Shown: positions 35,338 through 44,529 of the stretch, piece by piece
Layout: every line of letters starts with the position of its first letter
Position numbering within the stretch: the first letter of the stretch is position 1
Origin: DATHKG01 sp035489435
GTDB taxonomy: Bacteria > Bacteroidota > Bacteroidia > Chitinophagales > Chitinophagaceae
DNA length: 64,000 nt
NCBI GenBank assembly: GCA_035489435.1
Contig: DATHKG010000029.1
Strand: one strand, 5' to 3'
Notes under the pieces: generated by a model
The model's input: only the letters and a program-made list of their open reading frames with translations
Told to the model about the DNA's origin: nothing
Database searches by the model: none
Program-made: the position numbers and the translations under genes

Positions 35338-36132
35338 ATGTTAATGGGCTTAATTGCATTATTGCCTGAAATAAACAAACGACCTAACTCGGTATTTGTA
35401 TTGCATGAAAAATCCGAAAAGTTAATTCCCGCTCATACTCATAATAAGGGGCAGCTAAGCTATGTTGAAGGAGGAATAGCGTACATTACCATTGCTAATA
35501 AAACTTATTTTGTTCCGGCACGCCACTATTTCTGGATTCCGAAAGGATTAAAGCACGTTCTTCGGATAGGACATTCTGCAACGGTTCTCCGGTCTTTGTA
35601 TTTTTATGGCCTGGATGATCACACTAATCCGTTTTATAAAAGGCTGGGCATATACCCTGCAAGGGAGTTATTGATTCAAATGATTAACTACACAGAGCAG
35701 TGGGACGGGAAACATGTAACTATTAAAGACTATAATTTTGAATTTCTTATTTCATTGAAGAAGCTATTACCCGGGATAAGCAACAAGTCTTTGCCTATCA
35801 TTTTGCCATTAACTGACGATGACCGCATGCAAAAGATCGTGAGGCATCTTGAGAAAAACATATCAGAACAACTCAGTTTAGAATCTGTAAGCAAAAAATT
35901 CAATCTTGGGAAAAGGTCATTGTCCCGTTTGTTTCAATCAACATTAAAAATTTCATTTTTGCAGTATCTGAAAACAGTAAGAATGATAAAAGCAATTGAA
36001 ATCATTTTAAAAACAACTAAATCGATAAAAGAAGTCTCCTTTATGTGTGGTTATAGCGATATTGGTTCCTTTAGTAATGCTTTTTATCAATTTACACATT
36101 TCCGACCTTCAGACTTCAGGAAAACCAGGTAG
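35338..36132 (+). CDS. AraC-family regulator with cupin N-terminus
   Basis: A 264-residue AraC regulator. The N-terminal cupin-type domain (residues about 18-90) has LIPAHTHNKGQLSYVEGG and a histidine-rich strand ARHYFWIPKGLKHVLRIG. The C-terminal double helix-turn-helix covers about 165-262 (LSLESVSKKFNLGKRSLSRL; IKEVSFMCGYSDIGSFSNAF). The start is ATG at 35338, with the divergent DUF3606 gene upstream. It is followed by the DoxX-like gene and may regulate it and the sigma factor. The ligand is unknown. Confidence 0.9.
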   Translation: MLMGLIALLPEINKRPNSVFVLHEKSEKLIPAHTHNKGQLSYVEGGIAYITIANKTYFVPARHYFWIPKGLKHVLRIGHSATVLRSLYFYGLDDHTNPFYKRLGIYPARELLIQMINYTEQWDGKHVTIKDYNFEFLISLKKLLPGISNKSLPIILPLTDDDRMQKIVRHLEKNISEQLSLESVSKKFNLGKRSLSRLFQSTLKISFLQYLKTVRMIKAIEIILKTTKSIKEVSFMCGYSDIGSFSNAFYQFTHFRPSDFRKTR

Positions 36133-36201
36133 AAATTCCCTGGCAATTGTAACCTTTTCATTGTTCACTGTCTCCATGAAAGTATACCAAACTTCAAAAA
36201 A

Positions 36202-36588
36202 ATGGAAACAATCGCACTTAACCAACCAACAACGTCCACTTTCAACTTCCTGAAATTAACATATGGTATTGTCCCCATTGTTGCCGGGCTAGACAAATTC
36301 ACTAATTTACTTACTGATTGGGAAAAATATCTTAATCCGGATCTTGCGAAATTGTTACCCTTTGCTCCCCATACCTTTATGATGATCGTTGGGGTAATTG
36401 AAATAATAGCCGGGTTTATTGTATTGGCAAAACCCGCCATTGGTGGATATATAGTAGCAGCCTGGTTAACATTAATTGCCTTTACATTACTGGCAAGCGG
36501 TAATTACCTGGATGTTGCTGTACGGGACCTGGTAATGGCTATTGGTGCATTTTCCCTTGCGCGGATGGCAAAATTTAACCCGGCATAA
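36202..36588 (+). CDS. DoxX-like small membrane protein
   Basis: A 128-residue integral membrane protein with four predicted hydrophobic segments: LKLTYGIVPIVAGLDKF, TFMMIVGVIEIIAGFIVL, IGGYIVAAWLTLIAFTLL and VRDLVMAIGAFSLARM. The GLDKF motif in the first segment and the four-helix layout match the DoxX/DoxD-like family, often linked to redox stress or electron transfer. It lies 69 bp after the AraC regulator and 16 bp before the sigma factor, and is likely cotranscribed with the latter. Confidence 0.75.
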   Translation: METIALNQPTTSTFNFLKLTYGIVPIVAGLDKFTNLLTDWEKYLNPDLAKLLPFAPHTFMMIVGVIEIIAGFIVLAKPAIGGYIVAAWLTLIAFTLLASGNYLDVAVRDLVMAIGAFSLARMAKFNPA

Positions 36589-36604
36589 ACAAACGATTTT
36601 CAGG

Positions 36605-37282
36605 ATGGGAGAGTCGGAGCAATATACAGACATAGCAATCATAGAAAAAATACTGGCCGGTGAATCAGGGCTATTTGAAATCCTTATTCGCAGGTATAAT
36701 GCGTGCCTGTACAAAACCGGCCGCTCTTATAGCTACCGGCATGAGGATACACAAGACCTGATGCAGGATACATTAATAGATGCCTATTTGAATTTGTCAA
36801 CATTTGAAAACCGCGCATCCTTTAAAACCTGGATAATTAAAATAATGCTTCATAATTGTTACAGGAAAAAAGAGAAATTTAGTTTCAAAAATGAGGCAGC
36901 CACAGAATTAAATGATAATTCAATACCCGTGTTTTCAAAACAGTCAAATAGCGATACAACAAAGATGGTAGTGAACAGGGAACTTGGCTCAATCATAGAA
37001 AATGCCCTGCAACAGGTGCCATTGGATTACAGGATGGTTTTTTCTTTAAGGGAAATTAATGGATTCAATATCGCAGAAACAGCAGATGTTTTACAGATCA
37101 GTGAAACAAACGTAAAAGTTCGTCTCAACCGGGCAAAAACAATGCTAAGAAAGGAAATCGAAAAATCTTATTCAGCGGCAGATGTTTTTGAATTTAATCT
37201 TGTTTACTGTGATGCGATAACGGAAAGGGTAATGAATAAGATCAAAACGCTTCGTACAGAAAACAAAGATGGAAACATATAA
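36605..37282 (+). CDS. ECF-family RNA polymerase sigma factor
   Basis: A 225-residue sigma-70 family protein of the ECF type. Region 2 is visible at about 20-90 (ESGLFEILIRRYNACLYKTG; DTQDLMQDTLIDAYLNL; FKTWIIKIMLHNC). Region 4 is near 150-200 (IENALQQVPLDYRMVFSLRE; NIAETADVLQISETNVKVRL) followed by NRAKTMLRKEI. Start ATG at 36605; an earlier in-frame ATG would overlap the DoxX gene. There is no anti-sigma gene next to it, so its control is unclear. It is followed by an unusual repeat and a strong terminator. Confidence 0.9.
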   Translation: MGESEQYTDIAIIEKILAGESGLFEILIRRYNACLYKTGRSYSYRHEDTQDLMQDTLIDAYLNLSTFENRASFKTWIIKIMLHNCYRKKEKFSFKNEAATELNDNSIPVFSKQSNSDTTKMVVNRELGSIIENALQQVPLDYRMVFSLREINGFNIAETADVLQISETNVKVRLNRAKTMLRKEIEKSYSAADVFEFNLVYCDAITERVMNKIKTLRTENKDGNI

Positions 37283-37296
37283 TTAAGTTCGTGATC

Positions 37297-37377
37297 AGGA
37301 TCAACTGTCCTGATGAGGACGACCATTTAAGCTGGGAAATACGTAAATAGAACAAGGATCAAATGCCCTGATGAGGA
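37297..37377 (+). repeat. 23-bp direct repeat, 58 bp apart
   Basis: A 23-base block at 37297-37319 recurs at 37355-37377 with two mismatches; both copies contain CCTGATGAGGA. The left copy also overlaps a 7-bp inverted repeat (ATCAGGA/TCCTGAT). It lies between the sigma gene and its terminator. Confidence 0.75.
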
Positions 37378-37391
37378 TCAAAACTAAAAAT

Positions 37392-37424
37392 AAAAAAGCC
37401 CGGCTTAATATCCCGGGCTTTTTT
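37392..37424 (+). terminator. Strong Rho-independent terminator
   Basis: A perfect 12-bp stem, AAAAAAGCCCGG against CCGGGCTTTTTT, with a 9-base loop and a T-run in the right arm. It separates the sigma factor operon from the permease gene starting at 37453. Confidence 0.9.
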
Positions 37425-37452
37425 ACATTTGATTACTATAATAAGCCAAGCC

Positions 37453-39921
37453 ATGCTAAAAAACTATATCAAAATTGCCTGGAGAACCATCTCCCGCAAC
37501 AAATCGAATAGCATTATCAATGTCGCCGGACTGGCTATCGGAATCGCTTCCGTGCTGCTGATTGTTTTTTACATACAGGATGAGTTAAAATATGACCGGT
37601 TTTTTGAGGAAGCTGATCAGATCTACCAGGTCAATATGACCGGTAGCGATAATGGTAATGAATTCCTGACCGGCAATACGGCTCCTGCTGTGGGGCCGGC
37701 GCTGGTAGCCAGTTTCCCGGAATTGGAGACATTTGCAAGGATTTACCGTCCCGGTGATATTATGGTGCGTTACGAGGAAGGAAAAGAGGTGTTGAATTAT
37801 TTTACTGAAAAGCGTATCCTCGCCGTAGACTCAAATTTTTTGCAGGTCTTCAGCTACCAGGTAGTTAAAGGTGATCCGGCAACCTGCCTCAATAAGTCAA
37901 ATTCAATTGTTTTATCAGAACAAACTGCAAAAAAATATTTCGGTGAAGAAAACCCCATTGGGAAAATCCTGTTGTTTGATAATGATAAAACGCCATTTAC
38001 TGTAACAGCCATCCTGCAAAATATCCCGGCTCAATCTTCTTTTCAATTTGATATGCTGGCACCTGTTTCATCTTATCCTGTAGTAAAAAAGCGAAGCTGG
38101 AACTGGTCATGGCTGCAGGTAAGTACTTATGTAAAATTGCGGGATAATGTGCCGGTAAATAAAGCAGCCATGGAAAACCTGGAGTCGAAATTCCCGGTAA
38201 TGGTTAAGACGCATGCTTTTAAACGTGGACAATCATACGATGAATTTGTTAAAAAGGGCGGCAAACTTGAGTATCACCTGCAACCATTTACATCGGTGCA
38301 TCTTTATTCGGCTGGTATGGGTACGGCTTCGCGTTTAACCACCCTGGGTGATATAAAATACATCCGGATCTTTTCCATTATAGCCCTTTTCATCATCATC
38401 CTCGCATGTGTCAATTTTATGAACCTGTCCACTGCACAGGCCGTAAAAAGGGCAAAGGAAGTTGGGATTCGCAAAGTGTTAGGTTCTCTGAAAAAGCAAT
38501 TGGTAAAACAATTTCTTATAGAAGCTTTATTGTATAGTGCGATAGCAACAGTTGTGGCTTTGTTACTCGTTCTTGTTTTGATTCATCCTTTTAATGAAGT
38601 AACCGGTAAGGATTTTTCTTTCAGCCTGGTTTTTAGAAATTATACCTTGCTTTTTGTAACTGGGCTTTTTCTGCTTACTGGTCTTCTTGCTGGCAGCTAT
38701 CCCGCACTATATCTTACTTCATTTAAGCCGGTGGTTGTGCTGAAGGGAATGAAGTTTTTCCCTTTAAAAGGTGGAAATAATTTTATCCGTAATGGTTTAG
38801 TAGTGTTTCAATTTACCGTCTCCATAGTCCTGATCATCGCATCCCTTGTTGTATTCGGGCAACTGGATTTTGCCAGGAATCAAAATCTTGGCTTGAATAA
38901 GGAAAGGGTAGTAGTCATCGCAAATACCGACCGTTTGGGCAACAGTGAAGAGGCATTCCGGCAGGAATTGACCAAACTTAAAGGAGTTGTAAGTGCAACC
39001 GTCTGTTCAAGCATCCCTACAAAAGTGAATTTCGGTGATAGTTATGTTGCTGGTTCATCTAATGGTGATGAACCGGTAGATACGGAGATCGGGCTTTCTT
39101 CATTTATGGTTGATGAAAATTTTATTCCGACCCTGCAGGTCCAGGTTTTAAAAGGAAGAAATTTTTCAAAGAATTTCCGGGATTCATCTTCAGTCATCTT
39201 AAACGAAACTGCTGCAGCTGAAATCGGATGGAAGGACCCGGTCGGTAAAGTGCTGAATTATCCCGGCAATTCACAAGTGTTTACCGTCATTGGTGTAGTG
39301 AAGGATTTTAGTATAGAATCGGTGCGCAATAAAGTGGCTCCCTTTGCTTTGTTTCATACTTCGTCCAATACTTATAATCTTGGACTTTCCTATGTTTCCG
39401 TAAGACTGAAGCCAGGAAGCGTTAGTGATAAACTAAAAGAACTTGAAGATAAATGGCAAAGCTTTGCACCGAACACACCATTCGACTTTAGTTTTTTAGA
39501 CAGCGAGTTTGAGACGCAATACCGTTCCGAAGCAAGTATGGGAACGGTGGTTGGTATATTCACCGGTGTGTCTCTTTTTATAGCTTGTCTTGGTTTGTTT
39601 GGCCTGGCCACTTATACGGCGCAAAGACGCACAAAAGAAATAGGTGTTAGAAAAGTATTGGGGGCTTCAGTACAGGGAGTTGTCGCTTTGCTTTCCAAAG
39701 ACTTTATCATACTGGTCTTGCTGGCTGCTTTTATTGCTTTTCCGATTGCATGGTGGAGTATGAATAAATGGCTGGAAGATTTTGCTTACCGGATCACCAT
39801 TAATTGGAGTTTGTTTGTAACAGCAGGTTTGTCAGCGCTGGCAATCGCCCTGGTTACGGTGGGTTTCCAGGCTATCAAAGCGGCCATTGCCAACCCGGTA
39901 AAAAGTTTGAGAAACGAATAG
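37453..39921 (+). CDS. MacB/FtsX-type ABC transporter permease (A)
   Basis: An 822-residue inner-membrane permease of the MacB/FtsX class. The internal ATG at 37453 starts MLKNYIKIAWRTISRNKSNS, the usual N-terminus; an upstream in-frame ATG at 37429 falls just after the terminator. The first membrane span (about 20-42) precedes a periplasmic MacB_PCD domain. Spans at about 300-420 include the FtsX signature region RAKEVGIRKVLGSLKKQLVK. A second half repeats the plan (RTKEIGVRKVLGASVQGVVA) and the end KAAIANPVKSLRNE is typical of the group. No ATP-binding subunit is adjacent. It is a paralogue of 44530-46935. Export of a peptide or lipoprotein is possible. Confidence 0.88.
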   Translation: MLKNYIKIAWRTISRNKSNSIINVAGLAIGIASVLLIVFYIQDELKYDRFFEEADQIYQVNMTGSDNGNEFLTGNTAPAVGPALVASFPELETFARIYRPGDIMVRYEEGKEVLNYFTEKRILAVDSNFLQVFSYQVVKGDPATCLNKSNSIVLSEQTAKKYFGEENPIGKILLFDNDKTPFTVTAILQNIPAQSSFQFDMLAPVSSYPVVKKRSWNWSWLQVSTYVKLRDNVPVNKAAMENLESKFPVMVKTHAFKRGQSYDEFVKKGGKLEYHLQPFTSVHLYSAGMGTASRLTTLGDIKYIRIFSIIALFIIILACVNFMNLSTAQAVKRAKEVGIRKVLGSLKKQLVKQFLIEALLYSAIATVVALLLVLVLIHPFNEVTGKDFSFSLVFRNYTLLFVTGLFLLTGLLAGSYPALYLTSFKPVVVLKGMKFFPLKGGNNFIRNGLVVFQFTVSIVLIIASLVVFGQLDFARNQNLGLNKERVVVIANTDRLGNSEEAFRQELTKLKGVVSATVCSSIPTKVNFGDSYVAGSSNGDEPVDTEIGLSSFMVDENFIPTLQVQVLKGRNFSKNFRDSSSVILNETAAAEIGWKDPVGKVLNYPGNSQVFTVIGVVKDFSIESVRNKVAPFALFHTSSNTYNLGLSYVSVRLKPGSVSDKLKELEDKWQSFAPNTPFDFSFLDSEFETQYRSEASMGTVVGIFTGVSLFIACLGLFGLATYTAQRRTKEIGVRKVLGASVQGVVALLSKDFIILVLLAAFIAFPIAWWSMNKWLEDFAYRITINWSLFVTAGLSALAIALVTVGFQAIKAAIANPVKSLRNE

Positions 39922-40102
39922 CATCGCAATTCGGACCGCAAGGATCCTTAAACTATTGTCGGGAACAAAAACATGATTATATGAATATCATCATAACGTG
40001 GATTCACCGGTTGTAGATCTCGGGCATGAACAAACGGAATTGCAGATCACAACACACGAGAGTGAAAGGCTATAATTAAAATTCACTTATTTTTTTGGTA
40101 CA

Positions 40103-43100
40103 TCAAACTTTTAGCATCCGTAAAGTACCTACCATTTTTCCTGTTTTTAAATCAGAGATTCTCATCCAATAAGTACCTCGCAGGAGTTGTATTGTTTTGA
40201 GAGTTACCGTTTGCTCATTCCTTGAAATAGTTGTTTGCAGATTTGTTCCTTTTGTATCGAATAACTGTATACTGTACGACTTGATAGGTGAAAGTCCTGA
40301 AACATAAATGGTGTTAGAGAACGGGTTAGGAAATACATTGATAGTGGCCAACGGGTTATCCGGATCAACCAAAGCAGTTGTTGTAAGGTTTTTTGTGATG
40401 ATGATACTATCTGTAACTGTGGCATTTGTGAAACATGTTTCGCTGGTTTTCATCTGCACATAAATCCAGTTTATTTTTTCAACCAGTATAGCAGCTTTGA
40501 TGCTTACTATGTTGCCTGAACTTTCGGCTTTAAGTACCTTAGTGAATTGCCTGTCAAGAGCGAACAGGTAAGATGGATCTGTCCCACCTCCCTGGCGCGC
40601 AATGGAAGTAATTGTTACGGACTCTTCGTTATGGATCAGGACGTTCTTGTCAGCAATTATTTGGAGTTCTGGTACAACCGGTCGAATGAGTTTAAAAGGA
40701 AAAACGGATGAAGCTTCACCTGATTCATTTGAAAAACGGATACGAATAAGATGTTCACCGGGTTGCATACTGTTTATTGGTAAAACAAAGTCACCATTTG
40801 AGTTAACAGGTAAAGGTTTACCGTCAACAATCAATTCTGGCCTGGCCGATACCGGAACATTAAGGATCTTATATGTTTGTCCAGCCTGCATGCCGCAATA
40901 AATGCCTGATTGAAAATTAGTGACAGGCTTTCCTGGTAAAGGCGGCAATTTTTTTACCTTAGTAGTAACGGTATTAGTAGTGATGGGTAGGTTGTAATCG
41001 AAATAAATAGCTGCCTTGTTGCGGGCGATTTCACCAAGAGCGGCTGTTGGCTTCAACTTAACGTTAAAGACTACAAAGCCATGGCTTTTAGGTTCGTTAA
41101 CATTGCTGTCGGGTAGCAAAATATTGTCAAACCTCCAGCTGAGTTGGTTGCCATTCTTAATTGAGAGACGATAATCGTGACTGGCTGCCACCATTTTAAG
41201 CGTTGCGGGATCGTGCATAAGATCCAACGTATCTCTTATGTCAACAGTAAATGCAGTGTCGGTCCCGGTATTCTGGAAACGAATGGTGTATTGAAGGGTT
41301 TCTCCTGAAACTAATGATTCAGGAGATATGATCCCTCCATGTATTTCTGCTTTGTCATTCGGATCAAATGATCCGGTTAGCAATTGGCGTAACATAGCAG
41401 TATCATTCGATGGCCTGGTATCCAGGCTGTCCTGACTTATGAATGCACGATAAAATAATGTATCGCTAATGTTAACAGCCGGTGGTGCCAGTATTGTGGA
41501 ACTTATTAAGATTGATTTGGTACTGTTTATCTCAATTGGGTCCAGTTGCCACACCAATGTGTCTCCCGAAGCAAAGGAATACATTGGTATAGAAACGATG
41601 CTATCGGTTTTACTGCTTTTTATGACCGTGAGTTTTACTGATTCGGCGACTTTATTTCCCTGATTATAATATCGGAGTTCGTGGGTTGTTTTAAACCCAG
41701 GCCTTGCCGCACTGGTGGACTGGAAATAGATACCGATATCATGTTTGTTGTCAACTGCAAGCAGTGCAAATTCAACAGTATCGGTGGCCGAACCAGGTCG
41801 AAGTTCGCTCCAGGTCGATGAAGGCCTTGAAGCAAAATATTCCTGTGCTAATGGTTTTGTTTCATAAAAACCCGTGTCGGTCTGCAAAATAAATGTTCCG
41901 TTTTTTGATATAGTTCTCAACTCATGGCTGTTGCCTTTTGATGAAATCTCAATTCCATCTGCGTATTTTTCGGAGCCGTTCCTGATTCCATCGTTATTCT
42001 GATCATAAAAAACTTTACCATGAATATATCCTTTGAAAGGTTCAACGGACGGTGGCGTAACTTTCCTGATACGGTAATTAAGCTGGTCAGCGATGTACAA
42101 GTTTCCTGAACCATCGATACCGACATCCAGCGCATTAAATAGCTTTGCTGTATTTGCCGCAGTGCCGTCACCGTTATATCCAAGGTAAGGATAAGTGCCT
42201 GCGACTCCTGTGATGATTCCAGTGTTAACATCTAATTTTCTGACAACACCAGCAGCCGCGATATAAATATTTCCCAATCGATCTGATACCAGGCCAAAGG
42301 GTTCCCCGATGGTAGCAACGTTTGCCAGCCCGTTATCACCTGACCATCCAGGTGTTTTGTTTCCTGCCACGGTAGTAACGATACCTGTACGCGCATCAAT
42401 TCTCCGTACCATATAATTATAGGTATCCCCTACATAAATATTTCCGAAAGGATCAACGCATAAAGCTCGGGGATAGTCAAAACTTGCTGCAAGGGCTGAT
42501 GAGCCGTTGCCGGAAAACCCACGTTCACCACTGCCGGCTACTGTATTGATGATGCCTGTGACTGCATTGATTTTCCGGATGCGGCTACTAGCCATGTCTG
42601 CAATAAAAAGATTACCGGCAGAGTCTATGGCAAGGTGGTAAGGAAGAAACAAAGATGCTTTATTTGCTGGCCCTCCGTCGCCTGACAATCCTAAAAGACC
42701 TGTGCCCGCAACATGGCTGATTAAACCGGTCCGTCCATCAATTTTCCTGATGTTAATATTCTCTTCTATAAAAAAAAGGTTACCCGAACTGTCAACACAA
42801 AGTCCATTTGGTGTAGAAATTCTGGCATTTACTGCAGGTGTATTGTTGTCCGTATTCAGGCCCTTAATACCCGTACCGGCAACCACAGTGACCATCTGGG
42901 TCGCCTGATTAATTTTGTAAATCTTATGATTGAAGGGATCTGATAAGAAGACTGTGCCATGACGATCAACTGCTATATAAGAAGTTTCATAGAACTGTGC
43001 TTGTGAAACTGGTCCTGGTATACCCGAAGTGCCAATCGTGCCGTTGCCTGCATAACGGCTGATCATTTTTGTGTGAATATTGATTTTGCGGATAGAGTTG

Positions 43101-44146
43101 CTACCGTTGATATCCTCAAAATAAATATTGCCAGCAGGGGAAACTGCAATTGCCGAACTTTTTGGAAAAGAGGCGAGCGTTGCCTGGCCATTGTCACCTG
43201 TAGAAACCGGCGAACCTGTCCCAGCTACCGTATTGATAATATTGTTGGTGTCTATATTTCTTACACGCGTGTTGTCATTGATGTACAGATTGCCTGCACT
43301 ATCAGCGGTCATGGCGTTTATGCTGTTAAACCTTGCCATTGAAGCATTTCCTCCATCTCCCGAAAAAGCTGTATCGGCATAAGTGCTGCCAGCAATTGTG
43401 GAGATCAATCCGGTTGAAGCAGTTATCTTCCTGATTGATTTCCGGTTTTGTACCAGGAATATGTTTCCGGCATAGTCGCATGCGACGGGCCCGGGTAAAA
43501 TTGTTGCGGATGTGGCCGGCCCATTATCTCCGTCGCCGCCAGCAATACCTGTTCCTGCAACAGTCGTTACGATATCAGTTCTTAGATCTATTTTCCTGAG
43601 TCTCGAATTATCGACAACATATAGTTGCTGGTTGCCATCAATGGCAATTGACGAAATTTTTGCAAAGCCTGCGTTAGCCGCTGCACCGTTGTCTCCACCA
43701 TAAATTTTATCCTTGCCTGCATACCACGAAACAGCACCGGTTGAAAGTTCAACCCGTCCTATAAAGTTTGCATCGGCAAAATAGAGTCTACCTTTGCCAT
43801 CGAGGGCCATAGTGACAACGCTATTTGTAACAAAATAAATTCCATAGATATCACTTTTTATCTCATGGTCAGTATCGGCAATCTTTGAAACAAGTCCGGT
43901 GACGGCATCTATTTTTCGGATACTCCGGTGTTGTTTGTCATAAAAAAATAAGTTGTCATTCTGGTCAGCAACAATTGCAGGAACATTGGTTAGTGCTATG
44001 AGGGTTGAGATTTTTCCATCTCCTCTGACCCCACCTGCCATAGTAGTAATAATCTGGCCCTTAGCCTTATTTGATGTTACAGCGACGATGAGTAATACAA
44101 TAAGGGTTTTCAACGCAATGCGCAGTCTACAATGGATTAGGTTCAT
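40103..44146 (-). CDS. Large NHL-repeat protein with T9SS C-terminal signal
   Basis: A 1347-residue secreted protein. ATG at 44146 gives a signal peptide (ALKTLIVLLIVAVTS); a TTG further up is rejected. About twelve NHL-type beta-propeller repeats follow (for example RKIDAVTGLVSKIAD; IRKINAVTGIINTVAGSGER; DSAGNLFIADMASSRIRKI), each with a GDGG-type loop. A cell-surface SdrD-like/DUF11-type region follows (GSFDPNDKAEIHGG, YTIRFQNTGTDTAFTVDIRD), then Ig-like modules. The last about 75 residues form a type IX sorting domain (INVFPNPFSNTIYVSG; LLRGTYWMRI). It is likely exported to the surface and perhaps an adhesin or recognition protein; the partner is unknown. It stands between two permeases. 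Confidence 0.9.
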   Translation of the reverse strand: MNLIHCRLRIALKTLIVLLIVAVTSNKAKGQIITTMAGGVRGDGKISTLIALTNVPAIVADQNDNLFFYDKQHRSIRKIDAVTGLVSKIADTDHEIKSDIYGIYFVTNSVVTMALDGKGRLYFADANFIGRVELSTGAVSWYAGKDKIYGGDNGAAANAGFAKISSIAIDGNQQLYVVDNSRLRKIDLRTDIVTTVAGTGIAGGDGDNGPATSATILPGPVACDYAGNIFLVQNRKSIRKITASTGLISTIAGSTYADTAFSGDGGNASMARFNSINAMTADSAGNLYINDNTRVRNIDTNNIINTVAGTGSPVSTGDNGQATLASFPKSSAIAVSPAGNIYFEDINGSNSIRKINIHTKMISRYAGNGTIGTSGIPGPVSQAQFYETSYIAVDRHGTVFLSDPFNHKIYKINQATQMVTVVAGTGIKGLNTDNNTPAVNARISTPNGLCVDSSGNLFFIEENINIRKIDGRTGLISHVAGTGLLGLSGDGGPANKASLFLPYHLAIDSAGNLFIADMASSRIRKINAVTGIINTVAGSGERGFSGNGSSALAASFDYPRALCVDPFGNIYVGDTYNYMVRRIDARTGIVTTVAGNKTPGWSGDNGLANVATIGEPFGLVSDRLGNIYIAAAGVVRKLDVNTGIITGVAGTYPYLGYNGDGTAANTAKLFNALDVGIDGSGNLYIADQLNYRIRKVTPPSVEPFKGYIHGKVFYDQNNDGIRNGSEKYADGIEISSKGNSHELRTISKNGTFILQTDTGFYETKPLAQEYFASRPSSTWSELRPGSATDTVEFALLAVDNKHDIGIYFQSTSAARPGFKTTHELRYYNQGNKVAESVKLTVIKSSKTDSIVSIPMYSFASGDTLVWQLDPIEINSTKSILISSTILAPPAVNISDTLFYRAFISQDSLDTRPSNDTAMLRQLLTGSFDPNDKAEIHGGIISPESLVSGETLQYTIRFQNTGTDTAFTVDIRDTLDLMHDPATLKMVAASHDYRLSIKNGNQLSWRFDNILLPDSNVNEPKSHGFVVFNVKLKPTAALGEIARNKAAIYFDYNLPITTNTVTTKVKKLPPLPGKPVTNFQSGIYCGMQAGQTYKILNVPVSARPELIVDGKPLPVNSNGDFVLPINSMQPGEHLIRIRFSNESGEASSVFPFKLIRPVVPELQIIADKNVLIHNEESVTITSIARQGGGTDPSYLFALDRQFTKVLKAESSGNIVSIKAAILVEKINWIYVQMKTSETCFTNATVTDSIIITKNLTTTALVDPDNPLATINVFPNPFSNTIYVSGLSPIKSYSIQLFDTKGTNLQTTISRNEQTVTLKTIQLLRGTYWMRISDLKTGKMVGTLRMLKV

Positions 44147-44529
44147 TTTTTGGAAAAAGGGTGGGGATGAATGATAGGGGATGATCGGAGGCAAAATACT
44201 ACAAATGTTCTAAAAATGAAATTCTGTTATTCAAGCAAGTATATTCGATAGGAAAATACGACCGCCAGTTTTAATTATAACGGCGCTTATTACACGCTGT
44301 AAATGTTTGGGCAATTATTGGAGGGACTATGGTATTGCACCGGGCATCCAGGATAGATCATTCAAAATGATAATCACATCCAGACAGCCACAACTACTCC
44401 TGTCCAAATCTGTACGGATAATGTCCGCTTTCGAACGGGTTAATTAAAACCAGTTTGCTAATTCTCTGTTCAACAGGTAATTGCAAAACGGCACGACGGT
44501 TGTAAGTTACCCGATAATAAAACTTCGCC
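44147..44529. promoter_or_regulatory. Divergent intergenic region, nothing distinct recognised
   Basis: About 380 bp between the NHL gene (minus) and permease B (plus). I see no gene, hairpin or clear repeat, and the promoters cannot be pinned down. The divergent arrangement means it should hold both promoters. Confidence 0.35.
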
